DNA of 64,000 nt, from positions 1-64,000 of the forward strand of contig DLKQ01000013.1 of the NCBI GenBank assembly GCA_002477805.1, in the 5' to 3' direction. Source of the DNA: Christensenella sp. UBA7584. GTDB lineage: Bacteria; Bacillota; Clostridia; Christensenellales; UBA1242. The position numbers and the translations under genes are program-made. The stretch's first letter is position 1. Every line of letters starts with the position of its first letter. Below the pieces are notes generated by a model. That model ran no database searches and was not told where the DNA came from. It saw only the letters and a program-made list of their open reading frames with translations. Positions 18,301 to 27,051 of this stretch are shown here, piece by piece.

Positions 18301-19174
18301 TCAATCTCTTTTTTTCAAGTAAAGAATAATCATTGTAAATACTATTTGCGAGTGGATATTTTCCGAGTACAGCACAGTGTTTAACTTCAAGCCATTGCCC
18401 AACTGGTACTTCTTTTGTTTTTTCGTAAGGAAAAAGTCCCTTTCGCGAGCTGTAAGAAATTTTTATGCCAAACTTTTTCAAGCTTTCTATCAACTGGCCA
18501 ACATCTTTGTATTTGGTTGAAATAGAACTCTTGAACTCAGTTTCCAACTCTTCAAGATTTTTTAATTTATGTTTTTGTGCATAGGCTAAAATTAACACCT
18601 TGTTGAGCTGAACGTGTTCGTTGGTTCGAGGTTCAATATTAACAGTGCTTTCATTTACGACATCAATTGTTACTGGAAAAAGAACAAGGGGTGCTTTTAC
18701 TTCTATATCCTTGCCAATAAATCCTTGAACAAATGGGTATCCAACATAAAGTTCGTACCTACCTGTTTCCTTTTCAAACTCTTCTATTTCTCTTTTTAAA
18801 CTTACAACTAGACTCACTTGAGACAAAATGGTGCGTTTAATTTCTTCTCGCTTTTTTCTTTCTAACTTCAAGCACTCACTACTTTTTTCCACCCCTTCCA
18901 AATTTTCTAGTTCTGCCTTTTGTTTTGTGTATTTTTGTTCAATACCCAAATTTTTGGAAATCCGTTCACTGCTATCCTTGCCAATAATATTAAAAGCATA
19001 TTTGTTCCCTTTCCACAAAAAATCTACAAGCTCTTTGGTTGATTCATAATCACCCTCAAATAATCTGCCAATATCAAAACTATTTTTTCGACTAATTTTT
19101 TTGGAAAAAAGACTTCTGTTTTTTCCACTAATCTCTACCAATCTTTCTTTGTAATATGTGTAAATGCTTTTCAT
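15359..19174 (-). CDS. superfamily 1 helicase with C-terminal nuclease-like domain
   Basis: The 1271-residue protein starts with a 320-residue region of DUF4011-type character. The Walker A motif YGPPGTGKSQ follows near residue 337, the DEASQ Walker B near 843, GDSKQLRPT just after, and the motif VI segment NVAITRAKEKIYVV near 1090; these define a Upf1-like SF1 helicase (COG1112 type). The last 110 residues, with GIECDYSAFLSSPSVLERD and a GWNIMRVWSRDYY strand, match the restriction-endonuclease-like (MTES_1575 / Vsr-like) domain usual in this architecture. It would unwind and cut nucleic acid. The arrangement is common in defence-related loci, but no partner gene is adjacent. It is monocistronic, with a start at the ATG after a GGAG. 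Confidence 0.8.
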   Translation of the reverse strand: MKSIYTYYKERLVEISGKNRSLFSKKISRKNSFDIGRLFEGDYESTKELVDFLWKGNKYAFNIIGKDSSERISKNLGIEQKYTKQKAELENLEGVEKSSECLKLERKKREEIKRTILSQVSLVVSLKREIEEFEKETGRYELYVGYPFVQGFIGKDIEVKAPLVLFPVTIDVVNESTVNIEPRTNEHVQLNKVLILAYAQKHKLKNLEELETEFKSSISTKYKDVGQLIESLKKFGIKISYSSRKGLFPYEKTKEVPVGQWLEVKHCAVLGKYPLANSIYNDYSLLEKKRLTNDAIDELLYAKPVKASSNIDSRTYTVSSLDYAQQNAVECLNKSGNMVIYGPPGTGKSQTIVNIITDAIAKHKKVLVVSQKRAALDVVYNRLGDLNSKVMFLTDADKKKSAFYERVRTCHEQVINSNFFVAKEKYDETSEKLLNEENALKEISDVLFTPTEFGLSLGQMYASSTLIGKKSIEYVIYQNMLQNKKLLELNYSRLNESLRLIKEKNKAELYYKFVEAKKSNPFVGNIREDLEFHTINETKQKLSKILQNRVAPFDMSKYPNSRQFVAFFIDNKLKFDNIDSLVSFVGKTNYPKVYSSVRKSYVFLPTLPFKLHSKNKLENEIKQEFIKTMEEIKEYTLEYQFLQDVLTQNGYSMMIDNILNGNTQYPKYLLKALDNYVEFRDLSTNLNTLTEDEKTILKFAYKTSDTKLKYLETVNKIKNIRIYHEITALEDKFKSELSHILDYDNIKNRILSLKLDLNKISKEICLEQFTLDYQKYYQKSTDSKNYLYQISKTQNQWPIRKFMEVYGEYLYKLFPCWLLSPESVCTILPLVKNLFDVILFDEASQVFIENTLPVIYRGKNIVVAGDSKQLRPTAMFVKRFLGGDFDDTMDYSTQAALEVESLLDLAMTRYKSANLTYHYRSKNEELINFSNESFYEGKLQISPNITKNKNYKPIERIKVNGKWINRSNTAEANAVVEILKKIFATRKNNQSIGIITFNAEQESTIEDAIDKECSINPKFKDYILKEENRKENGEDISMFVKNLENVQGDERDIIIFSIGYARNELGRVVANFGPLSLEGGENRLNVAITRAKEKIYVVTSIEPEELNVDSTKNMGPKIFKNYLRYVRAVSSGNSVETEIILNQARIQTEQKPKVELGNIEADLKAELERLGYKVETNLGNTNYKISVAVYDKQLDRYLLGIECDYSAFLSSPSVLERDVFRPAFLKSRGWNIMRVWSRDYYLHKTKVLNSIVKEIGKAKIAYQKKSNKAKK

Positions 19175-19270
19175 CTTTCGCTCCTTTGACTAAAAATAAT
19201 TATAGCAAAAACATATACAACAATTCAATTGTTTTTACTAAATTTGTTTGAATAATTTTTGGTTAATCAA

Positions 19271-19298
19271 AAATAACACCAGATACCTGATGTTATTT
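19271..19298 (-). terminator. hairpin downstream of the glycosyltransferase
   Basis: AAATAACA-x-CAG pairs with CTG-x-TGTTATTT around the loop ATAC, followed by T runs in both directions. A second perfect 13-bp inverted repeat with the core ATTCTACAAA lies at 19316-19328 / 19362-19374, closer to the gene end. Either could terminate the leftward transcript. Confidence 0.6.
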
Positions 19299-19418
19299 TT
19301 ATAAAAAATTCCCTTAAAATTCTACAAACAATTTTTGCGAAAATTTCTCATTTGTTTTAAATTTGTAGAATTTTTTATTTCACCCAGTAATCCTCTTATA
19401 GAGCAGTCTTTTTAAAAG

Positions 19419-21614
19419 TTATTTAGTTTTCTGACTTTTGCTCAGTTTTTTCTTTTTAAATTTGTTATTTGGCATTTTTAAAGTTTTACCTTTTACTGTT
19501 TTCTTTTTGTATTGTGGCCTACTTTCATTTACCAAACTATTGTCACCTTTATTTTCATTATCATCGTTTATTTCAGGCTGAGCATCGCTATAAACGTTTT
19601 TGCCTAAACTTTCATCACAAGAAGTGTTTGATTTAGATTTTTCGCTTTCAATACCGCTATTATTTAAAATGCATTCTTTTGTATCAGCTCTTTCTGTTTC
19701 ACTATCTAAAATTTCGCTTGGTTGACTTTCTACCACATCGTCTTTAATTAAATCATCGCTAGTTTGAATGTTTTTATTAGCAATGTTTTCACAAGCAATA
19801 TTTGTGTCTACACACGAAATTGTTTTTGATTTTTTCTTGCCATAGTTAGAAAAATCACTTTCGCTGTCAAAAAGGTCACGAATTATAGTTTCTTGGAAAG
19901 CAATACTTTTTAAATCTACATTACTTTCTCCGCCACAAACAGCCACAGCCTTGTTAGCTTTTAGAGTATAAGCAAAAGTTGTGTTAATTTTTAAACTAAC
20001 CATTGTTGTTTTTCGGTCTATTTCCTTAGTCTGCTTTTCACTATATTTTTTGTTTGAAAAGAAAAGTAAAAAGAATGAGAGATAACCTGTAATAATTATC
20101 AAAATAACAGGGAACGGACTTTTGCTGAAAATTAGCGAAACCGCAAGTAGAATTGATGAAAACAAAAATTCTTTCCATTGAAATAATAGTGCATAGCCTA
20201 AGTTAATTTTGTTTGAAGTTTTAGGGGTTACAATAAATTTTGCCTTCTTTCCGAAAAGCCCCAAAATTGCACTGATTAGTGAGGTTGTAAGCATAGAACC
20301 ATACAAAATAATAACGCACAAAAGATAAAATAGAGACCTGAAAATATTAATTCTAAACATCCAATAAAATACATCATTTAGCATTGGCGAGAAAAAGAAT
20401 ATTATCGTTGGAATTACCATCCAGAGTACATAAACCTTACCCAAATCTAGTCCAAGAAGTGGTGCAAAAATGAGGTTTAGAAAAATGAAAAACGCAAAAA
20501 TTGCAGTGAGTGGCAAATTGTATGTAAACAAAACAATATCCATTTTTTCATACCACTTCATTTTTGATTTGGCTATCTTTTTTGAATATCTTTTAATAAA
20601 TTCCAAATTCCCTTGAGTCCACTTTGAATGCCTCTTTTTGAAAGCAACATAGTCAATAGGATATTCTTCCGAACACACAATATTTGGAGCAAAAGCAACA
20701 TAGTATCCAGCACTGCGTGCTTCTATCGAAAGACAAAGGTCTTCAGCAACCAGGTTTGGAAAGCCACCAACTTTTTCATAACAATCTCTCTTTATCATTG
20801 CACCGTGACCAAGCATTGATGAAAAACCATAAAAATGTTTCATAGTCTGATAAGTAGGCCAGTGTGAATTTACACCAATATGAAAGAGTTTCATAAAGAA
20901 ATTTCGGTTTCTTGTTGAAACGTGATTCGCTTGCACAACACCTACATTATCATAAGCGTAAAAATATTTTAACGACTCAACAACATAGTTTGGTGGTAAA
21001 ATTTCATCACTATCAAGTATAACAACAAAGTCATACCCCCCCCCACAATCTACAAGCTCGGACATTAGGTAATTGTTGATATTTCCAGCTTTAAAGCCTT
21101 TTCTATCCGCTCTGCGAACAACTTCAACATTATACTTTGCCCCAAATTCGTCTACTTGTTTTTTGTAGTTTTCATCAGACGAATCATCAAGAATAACAGT
21201 TCGAACATTTTTGTATGTCTGTTGCATAGACCTTTCTAAACTGTGACCGTCAAAATCATTGCAAGTGCAGTATACCATAAGCACTTTGTCGTTTACTTTT
21301 GATACATCGGTATTAATAACTTCTTCAAATCTTTTGTTAAGTTTTTTTCTAGCACACACGTACCAAATAACATAAATAAAATCTTTTACACCATTTAGCC
21401 AAAAGTATGAAATAAATACCGCATTTAAAACTAGAAGTATTGTTGCAAACACTCGAAGAGTTGTTGTCTGCGAAACGTCATCTTTAAATGGAGTATCTAT
21501 AAAACTTTTTACAAAGTAATACCACAAAAATGCAATGAGAGCAGTCCAAATAACCAGCATAAGAAGATATAAAATAGGGCTCTTTTTCATTGTTTTCTTT
21601 TCTTTCGTTTCCAT
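19419..21614 (-). CDS. membrane glycosyltransferase family 2
   Basis: Starting at the ATG 21614, where GGGGGAAATT forms the ribosome site, the protein has 731 residues. Two N-terminal helices (about 13-35 and 50-70) precede a GT-A domain with ILDDSSDE, the DxD motif ILDSDE near residue 200, EDLCLS and a processive-type KRHSKWTQGN (near 334), the counterpart of Q-x-x-R-W in cellulose and hyaluronan synthases. Six or so helices follow, then a low-complexity acidic tail ending in a Lys-rich segment. It would polymerise or transfer sugars across the membrane. A nine-guanine run encodes Gly-Gly-Gly just before the DxD motif. The sugar substrate cannot be told. Confidence 0.8.
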   Translation of the reverse strand: METKEKKTMKKSPILYLLMLVIWTALIAFLWYYFVKSFIDTPFKDDVSQTTTLRVFATILLVLNAVFISYFWLNGVKDFIYVIWYVCARKKLNKRFEEVINTDVSKVNDKVLMVYCTCNDFDGHSLERSMQQTYKNVRTVILDDSSDENYKKQVDEFGAKYNVEVVRRADRKGFKAGNINNYLMSELVDCGGGYDFVVILDSDEILPPNYVVESLKYFYAYDNVGVVQANHVSTRNRNFFMKLFHIGVNSHWPTYQTMKHFYGFSSMLGHGAMIKRDCYEKVGGFPNLVAEDLCLSIEARSAGYYVAFAPNIVCSEEYPIDYVAFKKRHSKWTQGNLEFIKRYSKKIAKSKMKWYEKMDIVLFTYNLPLTAIFAFFIFLNLIFAPLLGLDLGKVYVLWMVIPTIIFFFSPMLNDVFYWMFRINIFRSLFYLLCVIILYGSMLTTSLISAILGLFGKKAKFIVTPKTSNKINLGYALLFQWKEFLFSSILLAVSLIFSKSPFPVILIIITGYLSFFLLFFSNKKYSEKQTKEIDRKTTMVSLKINTTFAYTLKANKAVAVCGGESNVDLKSIAFQETIIRDLFDSESDFSNYGKKKSKTISCVDTNIACENIANKNIQTSDDLIKDDVVESQPSEILDSETERADTKECILNNSGIESEKSKSNTSCDESLGKNVYSDAQPEINDDNENKGDNSLVNESRPQYKKKTVKGKTLKMPNNKFKKKKLSKSQKTK

Positions 21615-21895
21615 AATTTCCCCCTGGATAAAACACAATCATTATACTAAATAACAGTATTTTTGTCAATAAATAAAAGCACAAACAACAATTTTATACA
21701 AATTTATGCAATTTTGCCTTAATTTTGTATCAATATTATAATATTTGATTAAGTTTTTCACTAATTCAAAATAGTTAAAAATCAAAAAATATCTTAAGAA
21801 TCTCAAAATTTTGATAAAATAAGAATTTTGTCATCAAGCATCTTTTTAGTTAAAACTGTACGTGTACACAATTCTTTTTAAACCATTTTCTAAAC

Positions 21896-22915
21896 TTATG
21901 AGATTTTCATAACTGTGAGCGTTGCACCTGGCCCACCATTTGCGTCAATTCTTTTTGCATTGATTACAACTGGTACAAGTGTGAGTGAACTTCCAGCCTG
22001 CAAATTTAGCACAAATTGTCCGCTTGAAGTTGATGATTCGCTAAGCGGTCTTGCTGTGTTGTTATCCCTCACGCCATTAATTGCTAGCGCAATTCCATCG
22101 GTACCAGCAGCGCCAGAAGCCCTATTGACATAATAAGCCACAAAGTAAGTCCCAGCATCTGGAACTGTTATTGAATTTTCAGTAATTATCATTCTGTTAT
22201 TTGTCAATGTTCTAAAAAGTGAAATAGGCACACCTGTCGAAATGTCCTGCCCAGCCATATTCAAAATGGTTGCATTAATATTTTGCTCCACGCCTTTTGC
22301 CCCAGTTGCACCGCGTGGAATATAAAAATTAAAAATTGCATTTTGCTCCGAACCAACGTTGGTTACACTAGCTTCTTCTTCGGGTTCTACCACACTAACA
22401 TCGCCCACCATAATTGTTGCCGAAGCCCCGTTTTGCCCAGTCGCTCCACGAGGAATAGAAAAATCAAGAACCAATTTTTCTGCATCACCACTATTTGCAA
22501 CAACAGCTTTTTCACCTGGTTCAAGAGTCGTTGTAGTGCCCACACTCACAGAGGTAGTTTTCCCAACTTCCCCTTTGTCTCCTTTTTCCCCCTTTTGACC
22601 CACATCGCCTTTTTCACCTTTTTGCCCAACTTCTCCTTTCTCACCTTTTTCACCTTTTGGAATGACAAAATTGAAATAGGCTCTTTCACCTGTTTGCCTT
22701 AACTCCACTTTTGCTGGCGTGTTAGGAAGTCCTGTTGTGGTCGAATCAACAAAAACCTGCACTACTGAGCCTGTTGCTCCTGTTGCACCTGTTTTACCTC
22801 TAGCACCTGTTGCACCTTTTATTATATGAAAAGGTTGACCTCCTAAATTGGAACCATTCACAACAAAATGTGCTAAATTGTTTCCATTTTGTCCGTAACC
22901 ATTGTTATATGTCAT
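21896..22915 (-). CDS. collagen-like protein with C1q/BclA-type C terminus
   Basis: Gly-x-y triplets occur in blocks near residues 34-48, 87-121, 153-160 and 197-204, many being GEKGEKGDVGQK. Three similar beta modules separate them, each ending in IPRGATG or IPKGEKG. The last 130 residues form a Gly- and Asn-rich beta region like the trimeric head of BclA. There is no signal peptide, as usual for exosporium or phage-tail collagen-like proteins. AAGGAG precedes the ATG. A spore-surface filament is a reasonable inference in a genome with spo0A and yyaC; a prophage tail origin is the alternative, but no phage genes are near. Confidence 0.75.
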   Translation of the reverse strand: MTYNNGYGQNGNNLAHFVVNGSNLGGQPFHIIKGATGARGKTGATGATGSVVQVFVDSTTTGLPNTPAKVELRQTGERAYFNFVIPKGEKGEKGEVGQKGEKGDVGQKGEKGDKGEVGKTTSVSVGTTTTLEPGEKAVVANSGDAEKLVLDFSIPRGATGQNGASATIMVGDVSVVEPEEEASVTNVGSEQNAIFNFYIPRGATGAKGVEQNINATILNMAGQDISTGVPISLFRTLTNNRMIITENSITVPDAGTYFVAYYVNRASGAAGTDGIALAINGVRDNNTARPLSESSTSSGQFVLNLQAGSSLTLVPVVINAKRIDANGGPGATLTVMKIS

Positions 22916-23051
22916 AAAAACTCCTTGCTATAACATTTTATTACTAAAACTGTTTTTATGACACTATCAAAATTATAAATTTAGTTTTAATAGCTTTTAC
23001 AACACAAAAAAGGCAAAACTTGAAAAAATTAATTTTTTTTAAAATTACATA

Positions 23052-23080
23052 TTGAAATTTTATACAAAATATGATATAAT
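23052..23080 (+). promoter_or_regulatory. promoter of the 23108 gene
   Basis: TTGAAA (23052-23057) and a perfect TATAAT (23075-23080) are 17 bases apart, 27 bases before the start codon. Confidence 0.75.
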
Positions 23081-23107
23081 ACAAAAGGTTAAAAGGGAGT
23101 GAAAATT

Positions 23108-23863
23108 ATGTTTAAAATATACACAAAAAGTGAAGAAGAAATCAAAAAACAAACTGCAGAAAACCAAATTTACGCAAATATGGTAAATGGAACTGCTAAA
23201 CCAGTTTGCAGATACTATGTTTTAGGAAAAGAGAAAAAGCACATTGATATTTCTACATTTTCAGAAAATCAAGTTATTACAACTTGTAAAAATTCGATTG
23301 AATACCAAATAAAAGGCGAATCAACAAAAAACAATGTTTGCTCTATTAGTGATGCTTGTCTTATTGTACAAGAATTTTGTAAGTCAAACAATTTTAGTGG
23401 TGAGGGTTTAAATGAAATTTTTGACCTTTTTGAAAGCGATGACAAAAAAGTTGCTAGTGTTTCAAAAGATATTTTTATGAAATCTGTTGAAAGTGAGTAT
23501 GTTAAAGTCAGCGCCATTGCAAATTATCTACTTGACCAAAAAGACATCGCCGAAAAAGACAGACCAAAAGTTCGAAGACAACTAATAAAAGAAGTTATTG
23601 ACAACCAAGCAAAAAAATCAAAACAAAAAACTGCAGAAACTCGCGTTACTATGGGAAAAAGCACAAGTTTCGATAATGAAGAAACAGGTGTTATGATGAA
23701 TCCAGATAGCTCATCTTCTACCATGGAAGAAACTGGCGTTACTTTGCAAAAGAGCACAAGTTCTACAACAAGTACAAGAAATGCAACAAAAAGGTTAGAA
23801 GACTTTTCAATGTCTGCACCTTCGCAAAAATCAACAAGTAGCGAAAGCACAAATAATTTTTAA
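23108..23863 (+). CDS. protein of unknown function with Ser/Thr-rich tail
   Basis: The ATG at 23108 follows GGGAG by nine bases; a GTG at 23099 lies inside that ribosome site and is less likely. The 251-residue product has a soluble alpha-helical N-terminal part (about 1-180) with one helix KVRRQLIKEVIDNQAKKSK, then a low-complexity tail containing the repeat ETGVTLQKSTS / ETRVTMGKSTS. No signal peptide or membrane helix is seen. It faces the divergent collagen-like gene. Not recognised. Confidence 0.65.
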   Translation: MFKIYTKSEEEIKKQTAENQIYANMVNGTAKPVCRYYVLGKEKKHIDISTFSENQVITTCKNSIEYQIKGESTKNNVCSISDACLIVQEFCKSNNFSGEGLNEIFDLFESDDKKVASVSKDIFMKSVESEYVKVSAIANYLLDQKDIAEKDRPKVRRQLIKEVIDNQAKKSKQKTAETRVTMGKSTSFDNEETGVMMNPDSSSSTMEETGVTLQKSTSSTTSTRNATKRLEDFSMSAPSQKSTSSESTNNF

Positions 23864-23864
23864 T

Positions 23865-23927
23865 AAAAAAACCACCAAAATTATGAAGTGAATCCCGAAG
23901 TGGACACTGCAAATAGGTGGTTTTTTT
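23865..23927 (+). terminator. terminator with long structured loop
   Basis: AAAAAAACCACC (23865-23876) pairs with GGTGGTTTTTTT (23916-23927). The 39-base loop contains an inner AGTG/CACT pair. It directly follows the stop codon at 23863. Confidence 0.75.
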
Positions 23928-24296
23928 ATCCATAATATTTATAGGGATTTTATTTTTTAGTTGCCTGTTTCTAATTTAAACAATTTATTTTTTAAATTAA
24001 AATCACGAGGTAAAATGTGGAAAAGTGGATAACTTTTGTTAACATTTGCTAAACTGGCTTGAGTACATAAAATCGCATTAGTAAATTAATTAAGGTACTT
24101 TTCCCACAGCCAGTTACAACATTCAAAAAGCAGTTGCGATTTTTTGCATTTGCAAATTTTTAAGCGAGAAAAAGTAGTTTTTTGCTGTTTTTTGCTGTTT
24201 TTTTGAGTTTTTTCACCTAAATTTTGCCACACAAAAACAAAAACAAAAAACTTGTCTAAATTTTAAACAAGTTTTTATTCTTTAAAATTACACTTT
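23928..24296. other. intergenic region
   Basis: No gene is seen. The gap contains a TGTGGAAAAGTGGA (24016-24029) also found at 62105-62118, one member of a degenerate TACTnCCCACA repeat family (24095-24113), a TTTTTTGCTG doublet near 24180, and the argS terminator: AAAAAACTTGT (24245-24255) / ACAAGTTTTT (24267-24276). Confidence 0.6.
24245..24276 (-). terminator. argS terminator
   Basis: A 10-bp stem ending in ACTTGT/ACAAGT over an AT loop, flanked by T-rich DNA on the minus strand, 20 bases past the argS stop. Confidence 0.75.
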
Positions 24297-25979
24297 TTAC
24301 ATTTCTTCTAATACATCAATGCAAAGAATATTGAACAGTTTCAAAAGTAATTTTTGCAAGCTCACTAAAAAGAAAACTTTTGCTTTTGTCATTTCTAAAT
24401 TTGTACTCAAAACTTTTTCTTGGCTGTAGAATTTGTTGATAAGTTTGCAAAGGTCTAAAGTGTATTTACTGATAATACTTGGTTCGCTTTGCTCAGCAGA
24501 TTTTGTTAAGACATTTTGAAATTTATTAACCGCAATCATCACACTTGCTACAGGTTCTGAGTTAAGATATGAAAAATCAATAGAGGTTAAATCAATGTCA
24601 CCAACCTTTCGAAGTATGCTACACATTCTAGCATAAGTATATTGAATATATGCCGAAGTATCACCTTCAAAACTAAATGCGTTTTCAATATCAAAAACAG
24701 TGTCTTTGATGCGTTCATTTTTAATTGCACTAAACCTCAGCGCACTGAAAGCAATTTTTTGAGCAACTACTTCTTGCGTTTTTTCATCAAACGACCTATC
24801 CACAACCATTGACCTAGCTTTGTTTAAAGCATAGTCTATTAGGTCAACAAGAACTGCCTGTTTACCTTTTCGAGAAGCAATTTTTCCAGTTGGTAGTGAG
24901 AACATACCGTACTGAACGTGAGTTAAATTTTGACTAAACTGGTACCCCAAAAGTTCAAGTACTTTAAAAAACTGCTGAAAGTGAAGTTTTTGCTGAACTG
25001 CAGTTACATAAAACATTTTTTCAAAATGATATGTATTATATCGGTCTATTGCAGCAGCAATATCACGAGTAGCATATAAACTTGTTCCGTCTGATTTCTC
25101 CACCAAACACTTTCCAAGTCCATACTCGTCAAGGTCAACCATTTTTGCCCCATTACTCTCAACAAGAAGTTTTTTGTCCTGTAACATCTTTATCACATTT
25201 TCTAGTTGGTCACTATAAGCACTTTCACCTTTCCACGAATCAAAGTGCACACCCATCATATCCAAAAGTCTTTCGTTTTCTTTTTTAGAAATCTCAATAA
25301 ATTTTTGATAGATAGAATACGCGGGTTCTTCCTTTTCACAAATCTTTTTGAAATATTCACGTGCTTTTTCTTCCAAACTTGGGTCATTTTCAGCAAGAGC
25401 GCAAAACTTTACATAAAGCTCCTGAATATAATCAACTCCGCGTGTTAGCTCTTTTTCATTTCCCCATTCAAGAAAAGCATAAACCATTTTCCCAAAAGGT
25501 GTTCCAAAATCGCCAACATAATTGAGCCTTTTTGTATTATATCCAAGTTCTGTAAAAATTCGAGCCAAACTTTCACCAATCATTGTAGTAGATAGATGAC
25601 CTATGTGCATATATTTCGCTAAATTTATTGAGCAGTACTCAACGCAAATTGTTTTTTCTTTATTTTGTGGGTCTTTTTCAAAAAGTTTTTCGGACGAAAG
25701 CTCTTCGAGAACTTCTTTGATAAAATTTTGCCTATTTACAAACAAATTTACATACCCATTTACAACTTCTATTTTATCTATAAATTTATTTTGCTTAAAA
25801 TTTTCTTTAATTTCGTTTGCTATTTGAACTGGCGACTTTTTAAAAATTTTTGCAAGTGAAAAACAGGTAATTGTATAATCACCATTAGATTTGTCTTGCG
25901 TTTCTGTGATTAAAGGCAAAAAATCAATGCTTTTTCCCTCAAAGGCTATGCTTTGTGCAATTACATTTTTTATATCCAT
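24297..25979 (-). CDS. argS: arginyl-tRNA synthetase
   Basis: A 560-residue class I synthetase that attaches arginine to its tRNA in the cytoplasm. The N-terminal Add-1 domain (1-115) is followed by the HIGH motif in MHIGHLSTTMIGESLARIF and the KMSKS-equivalent in GKIASRKGKQ. The C terminus has the DALR anticodon-binding domain with the IQYTYARMCSILRK helix. Length is typical. AAGGAG precedes the ATG. It is transcribed alone; the 395-base gap upstream (25980-26374) shows no T-box-like conserved element that I can identify. Confidence 0.95.
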   Translation of the reverse strand: MDIKNVIAQSIAFEGKSIDFLPLITETQDKSNGDYTITCFSLAKIFKKSPVQIANEIKENFKQNKFIDKIEVVNGYVNLFVNRQNFIKEVLEELSSEKLFEKDPQNKEKTICVEYCSINLAKYMHIGHLSTTMIGESLARIFTELGYNTKRLNYVGDFGTPFGKMVYAFLEWGNEKELTRGVDYIQELYVKFCALAENDPSLEEKAREYFKKICEKEEPAYSIYQKFIEISKKENERLLDMMGVHFDSWKGESAYSDQLENVIKMLQDKKLLVESNGAKMVDLDEYGLGKCLVEKSDGTSLYATRDIAAAIDRYNTYHFEKMFYVTAVQQKLHFQQFFKVLELLGYQFSQNLTHVQYGMFSLPTGKIASRKGKQAVLVDLIDYALNKARSMVVDRSFDEKTQEVVAQKIAFSALRFSAIKNERIKDTVFDIENAFSFEGDTSAYIQYTYARMCSILRKVGDIDLTSIDFSYLNSEPVASVMIAVNKFQNVLTKSAEQSEPSIISKYTLDLCKLINKFYSQEKVLSTNLEMTKAKVFFLVSLQKLLLKLFNILCIDVLEEM

Positions 25980-26374
25980 AAAAACTCCTTAAAACTCTAT
26001 CTAGTATAACATAAAAATGAAGATTTTTCAATAAAATAGACTCATTTGACCAAGAATTTGTTCGCATTTTTAACTTTAAAAAGCATAATTTTACTCTTCT
26101 ATTAATATAGTTCACAGTACTGTTAATTGATTTACTATTTCAAAACCATACCCAACAAAAACTTTTCTTATACTAAAATTGTTTGTCGATTTGTTTTTAA
26201 TTTAATTTTCTCATTTAGCTTTCTCATTTTACATTTATTAGGTTCAAAACAAATGTACATTAAAAGAAAAAATCAAATCTACTCATCGGAAAACCCAAAC
26301 AAAGCCACCAGATAGTCTTGTGGTTTTATATTACAAAAAAAGACCAAAATCGGTCTTTTTAAAAATCATTATAC
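25980..26374. other. intergenic region between rplA and argS
   Basis: No gene is supported. The right end holds the rplA terminator (26337-26360) and a second inverted repeat, AAAGCCAC (near 26300) / GTGGTTTT (near 26320), just past it. Confidence 0.6.
26337..26360 (-). terminator. rplA terminator
   Basis: AAAAAGACC (26337-26345) pairs with GGTCTTTTT (26352-26360), with a T run on the minus strand, 15 bases past the rplA stop. Confidence 0.85.
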
Positions 26375-27049
26375 TTAGGCTTGAACTTTTATACCTGGCC
26401 CCATTGTTGTTGCTAGGCTTACGCTCTTTAAATAAGTTCCTTTAGATGCAGAAGGTTTTGCCTTTACCAAAGCTTCCATAAGGGTTTTGTAGTTTTGCAT
26501 TAATTTTTCTTCTCCAAAACTTACTTTTCCGATTGGGCAGTGAACAATATTGTTCTTTTCAAGACGATATTCAACTTTACCAGCTTTAACATCGTTGATA
26601 GCTTTTGTTAAATCGTTTGTAACAGTTCCACTCTTTGGGTTTGGCATCAAGCCCTTTGGTCCAAGAATTTTTGCAATTCTACCAATAACACCCATCATAT
26701 CTGGAGTTGTAATACAAACATCAAAATCTAACCAACCACCAGCGATTTTTGCAACCATTTCTTCAGCACCAACATAATCAGCGCCTGCTTTTGTTGCTTC
26801 GTCTGCTTTATCACCTTTTGCGATAACAAGAACTTTCAATTTTTTACCTGTTCCTGCAGGGAGCACAACAACGCCACGAACTTGTTGGTCTGCTTGACGA
26901 CAGTCAACACCAAGGCGAACGTGAAGTTCTACTGTCTCATCAAATTTTGCATAAGAAGTTTTACAAATAAGGCTCATTGCTTCTTCTGGCAAGTAGAGTT
27001 TGTTTGTGTCAACAAGCTTCAATTTTTCTTGATATTTCTTTCCACTCAT
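26375..27049 (-). CDS. rplA: ribosomal protein L1
   Basis: A 224-residue L1 with the signature segment [15 protein letters not shown] and the N-terminal region [11 protein letters not shown]1 binds the L1 stalk of 23S rRNA and in many bacteria represses its own operon by binding the mRNA leader. The ATG at 27049 lies ten bases after AGGAGG, which sits in the last codons of rplK. A terminator directly follows, so rplJ and rplL are not part of this operon. Confidence 0.95.
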   Translation of the reverse strand: MSGKKYQEKLKLVDTNKLYLPEEAMSLICKTSYAKFDETVELHVRLGVDCRQADQQVRGVVVLPAGTGKKLKVLVIAKGDKADEATKAGADYVGAEEMVAKIAGGWLDFDVCITTPDMMGVIGRIAKILGPKGLMPNPKSGTVTNDLTKAINDVKAGKVEYRLEKNNIVHCPIGKVSFGEEKLMQNYKTLMEALVKAKPSASKGTYLKSVSLATTMGPGIKVQA

Positions 27050-27051
27050 AA

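Noticed and set aside
26127..26315. 62-residue plus-strand frame
   Set aside because: No ribosome site, and the sequence looks like random AT-rich DNA.
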